NCBI GenBank assembly: GCA_041879295.1
Contig: CP047152.1
Coordinates: 3,973,501 to 4,037,500 of the forward strand
Length of the DNA: 64,000 nucleotides
Origin: Pseudomonas putida
GTDB taxonomy: Bacteria; Pseudomonadota; Gammaproteobacteria; Pseudomonadales; Pseudomonadaceae
Reading direction: 5' to 3'
Shown in pieces: positions 10,166-17,515 of this stretch. The first letter of the stretch is position 1; each line of letters begins with the position of its first letter. The position numbers and the translations under genes were made by a program. The notes under the pieces are model-generated. The model ran no database searches. It was not told the DNA's origin and saw only the letters and a list, made by a program, of their open reading frames with translations.

Positions 10166-10341
10166 GATCGAGCGCCGCCCGCGCGGCGCATCGCGAGCTG
10201 CGCTCGCTCCTACGCTTGTTTCGGGCCAATTATTTCTGTGCCATTTGCGCGCGAACGCTTTGGCGTATGGCGCAAGATCGCACCGTACAAACAAGGCGGT
10301 CGCGCGCGCCTGTAACAGGCGTTACTGGCCAAAAACAAACG
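10166..10341. repeat. Incomplete copy of the 222-bp palindromic element
   Basis: Left arm plus core of the palindromic element, lacking the right arm. It is joined within 2 bp to the left arm of the next copy, giving a direct repeat with a 178-bp period. The arm begins GATCGAGCGCCGCCC and contains the hairpin GCGAGC-TGC-GCTCGC; the core begins TTTGTTTCGGGCCAA. Confidence 0.85.
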
Positions 10342-10343
10342 CA

Positions 10344-10565
10344 GATCGAGCGCCGCCCGCGCGGCGCATCGCGAGCTGCGCTCGCTCCTACGTTTGTTTC
10401 GGGCCAATTATTTCTGTGCCATTTGCGCGCGAACGCTTTGGCGTATGGCGCAAGATCGCACCGTACAAACAAGGCGGTCGCGCGCGCCTGTAACAGGCGT
10501 TACTGGCCAAAAACAAACGTAGGAGCGAGCGCAGCTCGCGATGCGCCGCGCGGGCGGCGCTCGAT
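10344..10565. repeat. 222-bp palindromic REPIN-like element, copy A
   Basis: Complete element: left arm of about 48 bp, core of about 125 bp, right arm that is the inverted repeat of the left. The core ends are also inverted (TTTGTTTCGGGCCAA versus TTGGCCAAAAACAAA), and the core interior is a looser palindrome, so the whole unit could fold as one long hairpin. Three further full copies of exactly the same length lie at 32.9-34.0 kb. It ends about 40 bp before the nasA promoter. Confidence 0.9.
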
Positions 10566-10607
10566 TTAACAGGCGCTGAAGACCTTAAGACAAACCCTAC
10601 CAACAGT

Positions 10608-10623
10608 TGGCCCATCTCTTGCT
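10608..10623 (+). promoter_or_regulatory. Probable sigma-54 promoter of nasA
   Basis: TGGCCC-N5-TTGCT keeps GG and GC at the required 10-base spacing; one base departs from the TGGCAC consensus. It predicts a start near 10634, immediately before the leader hairpin. Any upstream enhancer would have to lie in or beyond the palindromic repeats. Confidence 0.6.
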
Positions 10624-10637
10624 GAACAAATCTCACC

Positions 10638-10657
10638 GGTAGCCAACGGCGGTTACC
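10638..10657 (+). promoter_or_regulatory. ANTAR-type hexaloop hairpin in the nasA leader
   Basis: Stem GGTAGCC / GGTTACC (7 pairs, one G-U) closing the hexaloop AACGGC. The loop has A at position 1 and G at position 4, as in RNA targets of ANTAR proteins. It lies just upstream of a terminator and next to nasT, so NasT-dependent antitermination of nasA is likely. The second hairpin of the usual pair was not clearly found. Confidence 0.6.
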
Positions 10658-10676
10658 CCACTTGAATCCCGACAAA

Positions 10677-10725
10677 GACGTCGCTCTCCCCTCCACGCCC
10701 GTGGAGCGGGTAGCGGCGTCTTTTT
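10677..10725 (+). terminator. Leader terminator (attenuator) before nasA
   Basis: Outer stem GACGTCGCT / AGCGGCGTC and inner stem CTCCAC / GTGGAG followed by five T residues, ending 31 bp before the nasA ATG. Placed between promoter and gene, it would block nasA unless antitermination occurs. Confidence 0.8.
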
Positions 10726-10756
10726 CGTTCCGTTGCACTACCGAGTGAGGTGTTCG

Positions 10757-11968
10757 ATGAGTACCAGCTTCTGGAAATCCGGGCATGTGCCCACGCTGTT
10801 CGCCGCGTTTCTTTACTTCGACCTCAGCTTCATGGTCTGGTACCTGCTGGGCCCGCTGGCGGTGCAGATTGCTGCCGACCTGCAACTGAGCGCACAACAA
10901 CGGGGCCTGATGGTCGCCACACCGATCCTGGCCGGGGCGCTCCTGCGTTTTGCCATGGGCGTTCTGGTCGATCGCCTGTCGCCCAAGACTGCCGGCCTGA
11001 TCGGCCAGGTGGTGGTTATCCTCGCCCTGGCTGCAGCCTGGTACCTTGGCGTGCACAGCTATGAACAGGCACTGCTGCTAGGTGTATTCCTGGGCTTTGC
11101 CGGTGCGTCCTTCGCCGTCTCGCTGCCGCTGGCTTCGCAGTGGTACCCGCCACAGCACCAAGGCAAGGCCATGGGCATCGCCGGCGCCGGCAACTCCGGC
11201 ACGGTGTTCGCAGCCTTGCTGGCACCGGCACTGGCAGCAGGCTTTGGCTGGAACAATGTATTCGGCTTTGCCCTGATCCCGCTGTCACTGGCCCTGGTGG
11301 TGTTCGCACTGCTGGCGCGCAATGCTCCGCAACGGCCCAAGCCGAAAGCCATGGCCGACTACCTCAAGGCACTGGGCGACCGTGACAGCTGGTGGTTCAT
11401 GTTCTTCTACAGCGTTACCTTCGGCGGCTTCATCGGCCTGGCCAGCGCCCTGCCCGGCTACTTCAGCGACCAATACGGCCTGAACCCGGTTACCGCCGGC
11501 TACTACACCGCCGCTTGCGTGTTCGCCGGCAGCCTGATGCGCCCGCTCGGAGGCGCCCTGGCTGACCGTTTTGGCGGCATCCGCACCCTCCTGGGCATGT
11601 ACAGCGTGGCCGCCATCTGCATTGCCGCAGTCGGTTTCAACCTGCCCTCTGCCGCGGCCGCACTGGCGCTGTTCGTCAGCGCCATGCTCGGCCTGGGGGC
11701 CGGCAATGGCGCAGTCTTCCAACTGGTGCCACAACGCTTCCGCCAAGAGATCGGGGTAATGACCGGCCTGATCGGGATGGCCGGTGGCATCGGCGGCTTC
11801 CTGTTGGCGGCCGGGCTGGGCACCATCAAGCAGCACACGGGCGATTACCAGCTGGGGCTATGGCTGTTCGCCAGCCTGGGCCTGCTGGCCTGGTTCGGCC
11901 TGCACGGTGTGAAACAGCGCTGGCGTACCACCTGGGGCTCGACTGCAGTCACTGCAGCGCGGGTCTGA
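10757..11968 (+). CDS. nasA: Nitrate/nitrite transporter, MFS (NarK/NasA family)
   Basis: Predicted 403-residue inner-membrane protein with about 12 hydrophobic helices. The nitrate-signature stretches of the NNP family are visible: GFAGASFAVSLPLASQWYP with GIAGAGNSGTVFAALLAP in the first half and LGLGAGNGAVFQLVPQRF with GMAGGIGGFLLAAGLG in the second. The ATG at 10757 has TGAGG upstream; the eight extra residues of the open frame are not needed. It heads the leader-controlled operon nasA-kinase-cobA (gaps of 9 and 27 bp). Confidence 0.92.
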   Translation: MSTSFWKSGHVPTLFAAFLYFDLSFMVWYLLGPLAVQIAADLQLSAQQRGLMVATPILAGALLRFAMGVLVDRLSPKTAGLIGQVVVILALAAAWYLGVHSYEQALLLGVFLGFAGASFAVSLPLASQWYPPQHQGKAMGIAGAGNSGTVFAALLAPALAAGFGWNNVFGFALIPLSLALVVFALLARNAPQRPKPKAMADYLKALGDRDSWWFMFFYSVTFGGFIGLASALPGYFSDQYGLNPVTAGYYTAACVFAGSLMRPLGGALADRFGGIRTLLGMYSVAAICIAAVGFNLPSAAAALALFVSAMLGLGAGNGAVFQLVPQRFRQEIGVMTGLIGMAGGIGGFLLAAGLGTIKQHTGDYQLGLWLFASLGLLAWFGLHGVKQRWRTTWGSTAVTAARV

Positions 11969-11977
11969 GGCACGCCG

Positions 11978-13648
11978 ATGAGTCTGCAACTGAGCTTCGC
12001 CCAGGCCAGCGCCACCGGGCCTCGCGCGGAAAACCAGGACGCCCTGCGCCTGGTCACGCCGGCACCAGAGCTGGCCGCCAGCAAAGGCTACCTGTTCGCC
12101 CTGGCCGACGGCGTCAGCCAATGTGCCGACGGCGGCCTGGCGGCGCGCGCCAGCCTGCAGGCCCTGGCCTTGGATTACTACGCCACCCCGGCCACCTGGA
12201 GCGTGGCCCAGGCCCTCGACCGCCTGCTGCTGGCGCAAAACCGCTGGTTGCGCGCCCAAGGCAGCGGCCAGCCGTTGCTGACCACACTTAGCGCGCTGGT
12301 GTTGCGCGGCAGGCGCTTTACCCTGGCCCATGTCGGCGACTGTCGGGTGTACCGCTGGCACGAGGGGAACCTGCAATGCCTGAGCGAAGACCATGTATGG
12401 GACCAACCGGGCATGCAGCATGTACTGAAACGGGCACTGGGCCTGGACCAGCACCTGCTGGTGGATTACCTGGAGGGCGAGCTGCAACCGGGCGAGTGCT
12501 TTCTGCTGCTCAGCGACGGGGTCTGGGCCAGCCTGGGCGAACAGCACATCCAGGCTGTGCTGCGCGAGCAAACCGACCTGCAACTGGCCGCCGACACCCT
12601 GGTCACCAGTGCCCACCTCAATGGCAGCAAGGACAACGCCAGCGCCTTGCTGGTGCAAGTCGAGCAACTGGGCACGGCCAACCTGGGCGACACCCTGGCG
12701 CAACTGCAACAGTGGCCTGTGCCCGGCCTGCTGCGCGAGGGCCAGGTGATCGACGGCTGGCAGGTCGAAACACTGCATGCGCACAGCCGCCAGTCCTTGC
12801 TGTACAAAGTACGCGATAGCCAGAACCAGCCTTGGCTGCTCAAGACCCTGCCCATTGCACGCGAACAGGAACCCGGGGCGGCGCAAGGGCTGTTGCTGGA
12901 AGAGTGGTTTCTGCGCCGCATCGCCGGCCGGCACTTCCCCGAGCTGCACACCGCCAGTCAGCGCCAGCACCTGTACTACGTGATGCGCGAATATCCCGGC
13001 CAGAACCTGGCGGCGTTGCTGGCCGAACAAGGCCCGCTGCCCCTGCCGCAATGGCTGGAGGTCGCCCGGCAACTGCTGCAGGCAGTAGGCGTGCTGCATC
13101 GGCGCAACTTGCTGCACCGCGATATCAAGCCAGACAACCTGCACTTGGGCCGCGATGGGCAGCTGCGCCTGCTGGACTTCGGCCTGGCCTATTGCCCGGG
13201 CCTGTCCGAAGACCCGCTGCACGAGCTACCCGGCACGCCCTCGTACATCGCCCCGGAAGCATTCGATGGCCACCCGCCCAGCCCGCGTCAGGACTTGTAT
13301 GCAGTGGGCGTGACCCTGTACCACCTGCTGACCGGACACTACCCGTACGGCGAGGTTGAGGCCTTTCAGCGCCCGCGCTTCGGCCAGCCGGTCAACGCCG
13401 CGCGCTACCGACCCGACCTGCCGGAATGGCTGCAGCACAACCTGCTGCAGGCCGTGGCGAGCGACCCGGCGCAGCGCTTCGAAACCGCCGAACACTGGTT
13501 GCTGCTGCTCGAGCGCGGCGACCGCCAGGAACTGCCCAGCCGGCCCCGGCCGCTGCTGGAGCGCGAGCCGCTGAAGGTGTGGCGCACCCTGGCCCTGCTG
13601 TCGTTGCTGACCAATCTGATACTGCTGTTCACCCTGCTCAAGGGCTGA
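11978..13648 (+). CDS. Fused PP2C-type phosphatase and Ser/Thr protein kinase, membrane-anchored
   Basis: Predicted 556-residue protein with opposing activities in one chain. The PP2C-like domain (about 1-235) has ADGV (43-46), HVGDCRVYR (118-126), SDG (179-181) and KDN (218-220). The kinase domain (about 255-515) has a probable ATP-binding Lys289, HRDIKPDN (380-387), DFG (400-402) and APE (425-427), but its glycine-rich loop is poor in glycine. A C-terminal hydrophobic helix (about 536-554) anchors it in the membrane. Placement between nasA and cobA suggests a role in nitrate assimilation; its substrate is unknown. Confidence 0.9.
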   Translation: MSLQLSFAQASATGPRAENQDALRLVTPAPELAASKGYLFALADGVSQCADGGLAARASLQALALDYYATPATWSVAQALDRLLLAQNRWLRAQGSGQPLLTTLSALVLRGRRFTLAHVGDCRVYRWHEGNLQCLSEDHVWDQPGMQHVLKRALGLDQHLLVDYLEGELQPGECFLLLSDGVWASLGEQHIQAVLREQTDLQLAADTLVTSAHLNGSKDNASALLVQVEQLGTANLGDTLAQLQQWPVPGLLREGQVIDGWQVETLHAHSRQSLLYKVRDSQNQPWLLKTLPIAREQEPGAAQGLLLEEWFLRRIAGRHFPELHTASQRQHLYYVMREYPGQNLAALLAEQGPLPLPQWLEVARQLLQAVGVLHRRNLLHRDIKPDNLHLGRDGQLRLLDFGLAYCPGLSEDPLHELPGTPSYIAPEAFDGHPPSPRQDLYAVGVTLYHLLTGHYPYGEVEAFQRPRFGQPVNAARYRPDLPEWLQHNLLQAVASDPAQRFETAEHWLLLLERGDRQELPSRPRPLLEREPLKVWRTLALLSLLTNLILLFTLLKG

Positions 13649-13675
13649 CCGCACCTTGCCGATGAGGAAACCCTG

Positions 13676-14416
13676 ATGAATGCAAAAGTATGGCTGGTGG
13701 GTGCCGGCCCTGGCGACCCTGAACTGCTCACCCTCAAGGCAGTGCGTGCGTTGCAGCAAGCCGCCGTGGTCATGGTCGACGACCTCGTCAACCCGGCAGT
13801 CCTCGAGCATTGCCCACAGGCCCGGGTAATGACCGTGGGCAAGCGCGGCGGCTGCCGCTCTACACCGCAAGCGTTCATTCAGCGCCTGATGCTGCGCCAC
13901 GCGCGACAGGGCCGTTGCGTGGTGCGGCTCAAGGGCGGCGACCCTTGCATCTTTGGCCGTGGCGGTGAGGAGGCACTGTGGCTGCAGGGCCATGGCATCG
14001 AAGTGGAGGTGATCAATGGCATCACCGCCGGCCTGGCCGGGGCCACGCAGTGCGGGATCCCCCTGACTTCACGGGGCGTGAGCCGAGGGGTGACGCTGGT
14101 GACGGCGCACACCCAGGACGATAGCGAGCTGAACTGGGCAGCCTTGGCTCAGGGCGGGACAACACTGGTGGTCTACATGGGGGTGGCGCGGCTGGAACAG
14201 GTGCGCCAGGGATTGCTGGCGGGGGGTATGGCGCCGGAAATGCCGGTGGCGATGATCGAAAATGCCTCGCTGCCGCAACAGCGGGAGTGCAGAAGCGATG
14301 TGCAGGGAATGGTGGAAGCTGCACGGGGGTTTGGCTTGCGTAGCCCGGCAATTTTGGTGATTGGGGAGGTGGTTGGGGAGCAGCAGGCTGTGGGGCGGAT
14401 CGCAATCGCAGGCTGA
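13676..14416 (+). CDS. cobA: Uroporphyrinogen-III C-methyltransferase (siroheme branch)
   Basis: Predicted 246-residue SAM-dependent methyltransferase making precorrin-2 from uroporphyrinogen III. Family motifs: WLVGAGPGDPELLTLKA at the N-terminus, VRLKGGDPCIFGRGGEEA in the middle, INGITAGLAG and IPLTSRGVSR. It lacks the oxidase/ferrochelatase part of CysG. In this operon its likely role is siroheme for assimilatory nitrite reductase, although the reductase genes are not here. Confidence 0.93.
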   Translation: MNAKVWLVGAGPGDPELLTLKAVRALQQAAVVMVDDLVNPAVLEHCPQARVMTVGKRGGCRSTPQAFIQRLMLRHARQGRCVVRLKGGDPCIFGRGGEEALWLQGHGIEVEVINGITAGLAGATQCGIPLTSRGVSRGVTLVTAHTQDDSELNWAALAQGGTTLVVYMGVARLEQVRQGLLAGGMAPEMPVAMIENASLPQQRECRSDVQGMVEAARGFGLRSPAILVIGEVVGEQQAVGRIAIAG

Positions 14417-14458
14417 CTGCAGGAGCAGCCTTCGAGGCCGGTTAAACCCCAGGCAAAG

Positions 14459-14484
14459 AAAAACCCGGCCGAGGCCGGGTTTTT
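14459..14484. terminator. Bidirectional terminator between cobA and oprF
   Basis: AAAAACCCGGCC-GA-GGCCGGGTTTTT, a perfect stem with A and T tracts on both sides, serving the two convergent genes. Confidence 0.92.
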
Positions 14485-14502
14485 CATGAAGCTTCAAACC
14501 AA

Positions 14503-15537
14503 TTACTTGGCCTGGGCTTCTACCTGAGCTTCAACGCGACGGTTGATAGCACGGCCTTCTTCGGTGGCGTTGTCAGCAACCGGACGGGTTTCGCCGTAGC
14601 CAACCGAGTCAACACGGCTGGATTCTACGCCGTACTGCTGGGTCAGGACTTGCTTGACGGCGTTGGCACGACGCTCGGACAGCTTCTGGTTGTAAGCGTC
14701 TGGACCCACGGAGTCAGTGTGACCTTCAACCACGGTGGTGGTTTGTGGGTACTGCTTCATGAAGTCAGCCAGGTTTTTGATGTCGCCGTAGCTGTTAGGC
14801 TTGACGACCGACTTGTCGAAGTCGAACTTGACGTCCAGCTCAACGCGAACGACTTCGGCAACAGCCGGGCAGCCGTCGGCGTCAACAGTAACGTTGGCCG
14901 GGGTGTCTGGGCACTTGTCGACGTTGTCGCACACGCCGTCGTTGTCGGAGTCGGAGCAGACTTCAGCAACTGGAGCAGGAGCAGCTTCAGCTTGCTTCGG
15001 GCTACCGCCGAAGTTCAGGCCAACACCAACGCTCGGGGCCCACTCGGTGTCGCCCTGGTCGATGTTGTACTGAGCTTCTACGCCGGCACGGGCATAGAAC
15101 ATGTCGGTGATGTACCACTTGGCGCCAGCGCCAACGTTGGCGAAGGTGGAGTGGTCACGACCGCCACGGCCGGTCTGGCCCAGCGACTGGTGCGAGAAAC
15201 CAGCGGAAACGTACGGACGGATGGCGTCGTACGGGTTGTTGAAGTGGTAAACGGCGTCCAGGGCAGTGTTCGAGCCCTTGATGTTCTTGCCGTCTTCGCC
15301 ACGAGCGTTGTGTACTTCGTCGTAGCCCAGACGCAGCTCAACGTCGTCGGTCAGGAAGTAACCGATCGAGCCGCCGAACAGGTTGCCGTCGTTCTTGAAG
15401 TCGCGCTGGCTGTCGAAGAATTCTTTCTTGTAGAAGATTTCAGTCTCGACGGCGCCTTGACCTTGTGCCATAGCGCCAATCGAAGTGGCGGCTACAAGCG
15501 AACCAATGGCCAAGCCCAAGGTGTTTTTCAATTTCAT
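14503..15537 (-). CDS. oprF: Major outer membrane porin OprF (OmpA family)
   Basis: Predicted 344-residue outer-membrane protein. Signal peptide (MKLKNTLGLAIGSLVAATS... cleaved after AMA), an N-terminal beta-barrel (about 25-185), a linker with four cysteines in a calcium-binding-like repeat (CSDSDNDGVCDNVDKCP), and a C-terminal OmpA peptidoglycan-binding domain with LSERRANAVKQVL. It anchors the outer membrane to peptidoglycan and acts as a low-efficiency porin. It lies downstream of sigX, the ECF sigma factor known to help drive oprF in Pseudomonas; a TAGACT -10-like hexamer is also present upstream. Confidence 0.97.
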   Translation of the reverse strand: MKLKNTLGLAIGSLVAATSIGAMAQGQGAVETEIFYKKEFFDSQRDFKNDGNLFGGSIGYFLTDDVELRLGYDEVHNARGEDGKNIKGSNTALDAVYHFNNPYDAIRPYVSAGFSHQSLGQTGRGGRDHSTFANVGAGAKWYITDMFYARAGVEAQYNIDQGDTEWAPSVGVGLNFGGSPKQAEAAPAPVAEVCSDSDNDGVCDNVDKCPDTPANVTVDADGCPAVAEVVRVELDVKFDFDKSVVKPNSYGDIKNLADFMKQYPQTTTVVEGHTDSVGPDAYNQKLSERRANAVKQVLTQQYGVESSRVDSVGYGETRPVADNATEEGRAINRRVEAQVEAQAK

Positions 15538-15648
15538 CCGTTAAATCCCCATCTGGTGATAGTTAAGCAGTCCCACCACAAACAAGAGGGACAACTCGAC
15601 GGCGAGTCTAGCAGAACTCACCGGTTCGTTAGAGATATTTGCACGCCA

Positions 15649-16239
15649 CTAAGTTTCATCAAGGCCGGCAAATTTCTCCCGAAGCTTGTCTAGCGCACGC
15701 TTGTATCGCATTTTCGTGGCGCTCAGGCCCATGTGCATGATGTCGGCAATTTCCTGAAACTCCAGCTCTGCGACAAAACGAAGCACCAGAATTTCACGGT
15801 CAATCGGGTTCACATGCACAAGCCACTTATCCAGCCCGCCTTTTTCTTCCGGTTTCGGAGCCTTGTCTTCGGACGCCTCTTCAACAGGGTCCAGACTCAA
15901 GGCATCCATCAACCGACGTTTGCGGCGCTCCTTGCGGTACTGGGTAATGCACTCGTTGTAGGTGATGCTGTAGAGCCAGGTCTTGAACTTCGACTTACCC
16001 TCGAAGTTTTTCAGCCCGTACAGCACTTTCAGCATCACTTCCTGACAGACATCGTCCGCGTCACGGTCGTTCCCCAGATAACGCGCACAGACGTTGAACA
16101 GGGTCCGCTGGTAGCGCCGCATGAGCTCCTCATAGGCGCGGGTAACGTGGTACAGCTCCTCATGCGAACGCGCCACCAACTCTTCGTCTGTGAGCTCGCG
16201 GGGGTCATAGCGCATGGGCGGCGAATGAACTTTATTCAA
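15649..16239 (-). CDS. sigX: ECF RNA polymerase sigma factor SigX
   Basis: Predicted 196-residue sigma-70 family protein with region 2 (YEELMRRYQRTLFNVCARYLGN, DADDVCQEV, KTWLYSITYN) and region 4 (IDREILVLRFVAELEFQEIADIM). It controls envelope and membrane-fluidity genes including oprF. The chosen start is a TTG, because the N-terminus MNKVHSPP resembles that of P. aeruginosa SigX; the alternative is an ATG at 16215 eight codons inside. No anti-sigma gene is adjacent, which is normal for sigX. Confidence 0.92.
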   Translation of the reverse strand: MNKVHSPPMRYDPRELTDEELVARSHEELYHVTRAYEELMRRYQRTLFNVCARYLGNDRDADDVCQEVMLKVLYGLKNFEGKSKFKTWLYSITYNECITQYRKERRKRRLMDALSLDPVEEASEDKAPKPEEKGGLDKWLVHVNPIDREILVLRFVAELEFQEIADIMHMGLSATKMRYKRALDKLREKFAGLDET

Positions 16240-16328
16240 AACGGATCTGGCCGACAGTCAGGTCAATGTCGCCGCGCGACCCCGTGGGTCGAATTTCGCG
16301 GCGGCATACATTAACAGCTTTTGTGCGG

Positions 16329-17153
16329 TTAGCGGCTATTGACGCGCTGTTCAAGCAGCTCGCGATTGGACAGCGACACCAATTCGCCATCATCGGTCAG
16401 CAGCGTCGTCTTCACCGTACCGATTTCCTCGATATGCCCTTCGACCTCTCCAATCCGCACCTGCTGGCCCACTTGGTATAGCTCGCGCACGTATATGCCG
16501 GCCAGGATTTGCCCGGCGATTTCGCGACTGCCAAGGCCCATGGCCAAGGCAACAGCCAGACCAACGGTAATCAGCCCGATAACGATAACGTGGTTCAGCA
16601 GGTCGGTTTTCACTTCCAGCTGGCTGATGGCCACCGAGATGCTGATGATGATCACAAGGCCTTGGGTGATACGCCCCAGGCCCGCCGAGTATTCCAGGCC
16701 GATACCTTCGGCAGCGCCACGCACCAGGCCGTTGGCCACCTGCGCCAGCAGCACGCCGGCCAGCAGCACCAGGGCCGCGCCGAACACCTTGGGCAAGTAC
16801 AGGGCGAGCATGTCGAGGGTCGCCGAAACCCGCTCCAGGCCCAGCGATTCAGCAGCCGAGACCAGGAAGATGAGCAGCACGAACCAGTAGACGATCTTGC
16901 CGATCAGGGTCGAGATCGGCACCTGGATACCGCCCCGGCCGAGCATCTTGGTGAGGCCGGTGCCGGCCATCAGGCGGTCCAGGCCAAATTTGGCCAACAG
17001 TTTGGACAGCAGCGTGTCGAGCAGCTTGGCCACCACGAAACCGAGCAGCACCACGACCAGCGCGCCGAACAGGTTGGGGATGAAGTTCGCTACCTTGGTC
17101 CAAAGGGCAGTCATCGCGGTGACCAGGCTCTGGGTCCAGAGATCGAGTTCCAT
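16329..17153 (-). CDS. cmpX: CmpX, MscS-like inner-membrane protein
   Basis: Predicted 274-residue membrane protein with about five hydrophobic helices and a C-terminal MscS-like beta domain (GLGSREIAGQILAGIYVRELY, then VGQQVRIGEVEGHIEEIG). It belongs to the conserved cmaX-crfX-cmpX-sigX block and is tied to membrane tension and SigX activity in Pseudomonas. ATG at 17153; a TTG two codons earlier is less likely. Its start lies 2 bp after the crfX stop. Confidence 0.9.
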   Translation of the reverse strand: MELDLWTQSLVTAMTALWTKVANFIPNLFGALVVVLLGFVVAKLLDTLLSKLLAKFGLDRLMAGTGLTKMLGRGGIQVPISTLIGKIVYWFVLLIFLVSAAESLGLERVSATLDMLALYLPKVFGAALVLLAGVLLAQVANGLVRGAAEGIGLEYSAGLGRITQGLVIIISISVAISQLEVKTDLLNHVIVIGLITVGLAVALAMGLGSREIAGQILAGIYVRELYQVGQQVRIGEVEGHIEEIGTVKTTLLTDDGELVSLSNRELLEQRVNSR

Positions 17154-17155
17154 AT

Positions 17156-17428
17156 TCAATCGGCCTTATCTGCTTTGCTGCCGCTGGCAGCGTTGCGGGA
17201 AGAGTGTCGACGCACCGGCGCAACGTGCGCCGAGCCATTGTTCACGGCAATCAGCAGCGCCTGGCACCAGCGACCAAGCAGGCTGAACAGATCACCCGCG
17301 CCAACCTGGCGGTTGGCGGTTTTCAGCACGCGACCCAGGCAAGCGGCGTCGTCCCGGTCGTCCCGGTCATTGCCGGAGGGTGACGCCTTGAGCAGGTCAC
17401 GCAGGGATTCTTCAAACGGATCGTGCAT
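17156..17428 (-). CDS. crfX: CrfX, small cytoplasmic protein of the sigX block
   Basis: Predicted 90-residue hydrophilic protein, MHDPFEESLRDLL, with no TM helix and no enzyme motif. Identified by position between cmaX and cmpX and by similarity to Pseudomonas CrfX; its biochemical function is unknown. The ATG at 17428 is preferred over an upstream alternative because the Pseudomonas family starts with MHDPFE. Confidence 0.85.
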   Translation of the reverse strand: MHDPFEESLRDLLKASPSGNDRDDRDDAACLGRVLKTANRQVGAGDLFSLLGRWCQALLIAVNNGSAHVAPVRRHSSRNAASGSKADKAD

Positions 17429-17515
17429 GGGCACCTCGCGCAGTGTCAGCAAGAGACGAGATGGCCGGGCAACGGGTCACACATCCCGTTGGGACGAATG
17501 TTTCAAATTGCACAG

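Noticed and set aside
10040..10569. Open frames of 65-153 residues within the palindromic elements, recurring near 33-34 kb with stretches such as WPETNVGASAARDAPRGRRS
   Set aside because: They are translations of the repeat arms and cores on both strands; 222 is divisible by 3, so frames stay open through the element. No ribosome sites or conservation pattern of coding DNA are evident.
10566..10610. A first ANTAR hairpin upstream of the one at 10638
   Set aside because: CCAA-CAG-TTGG and other short stems occur, but none closes a six-base loop with A1 and G4.
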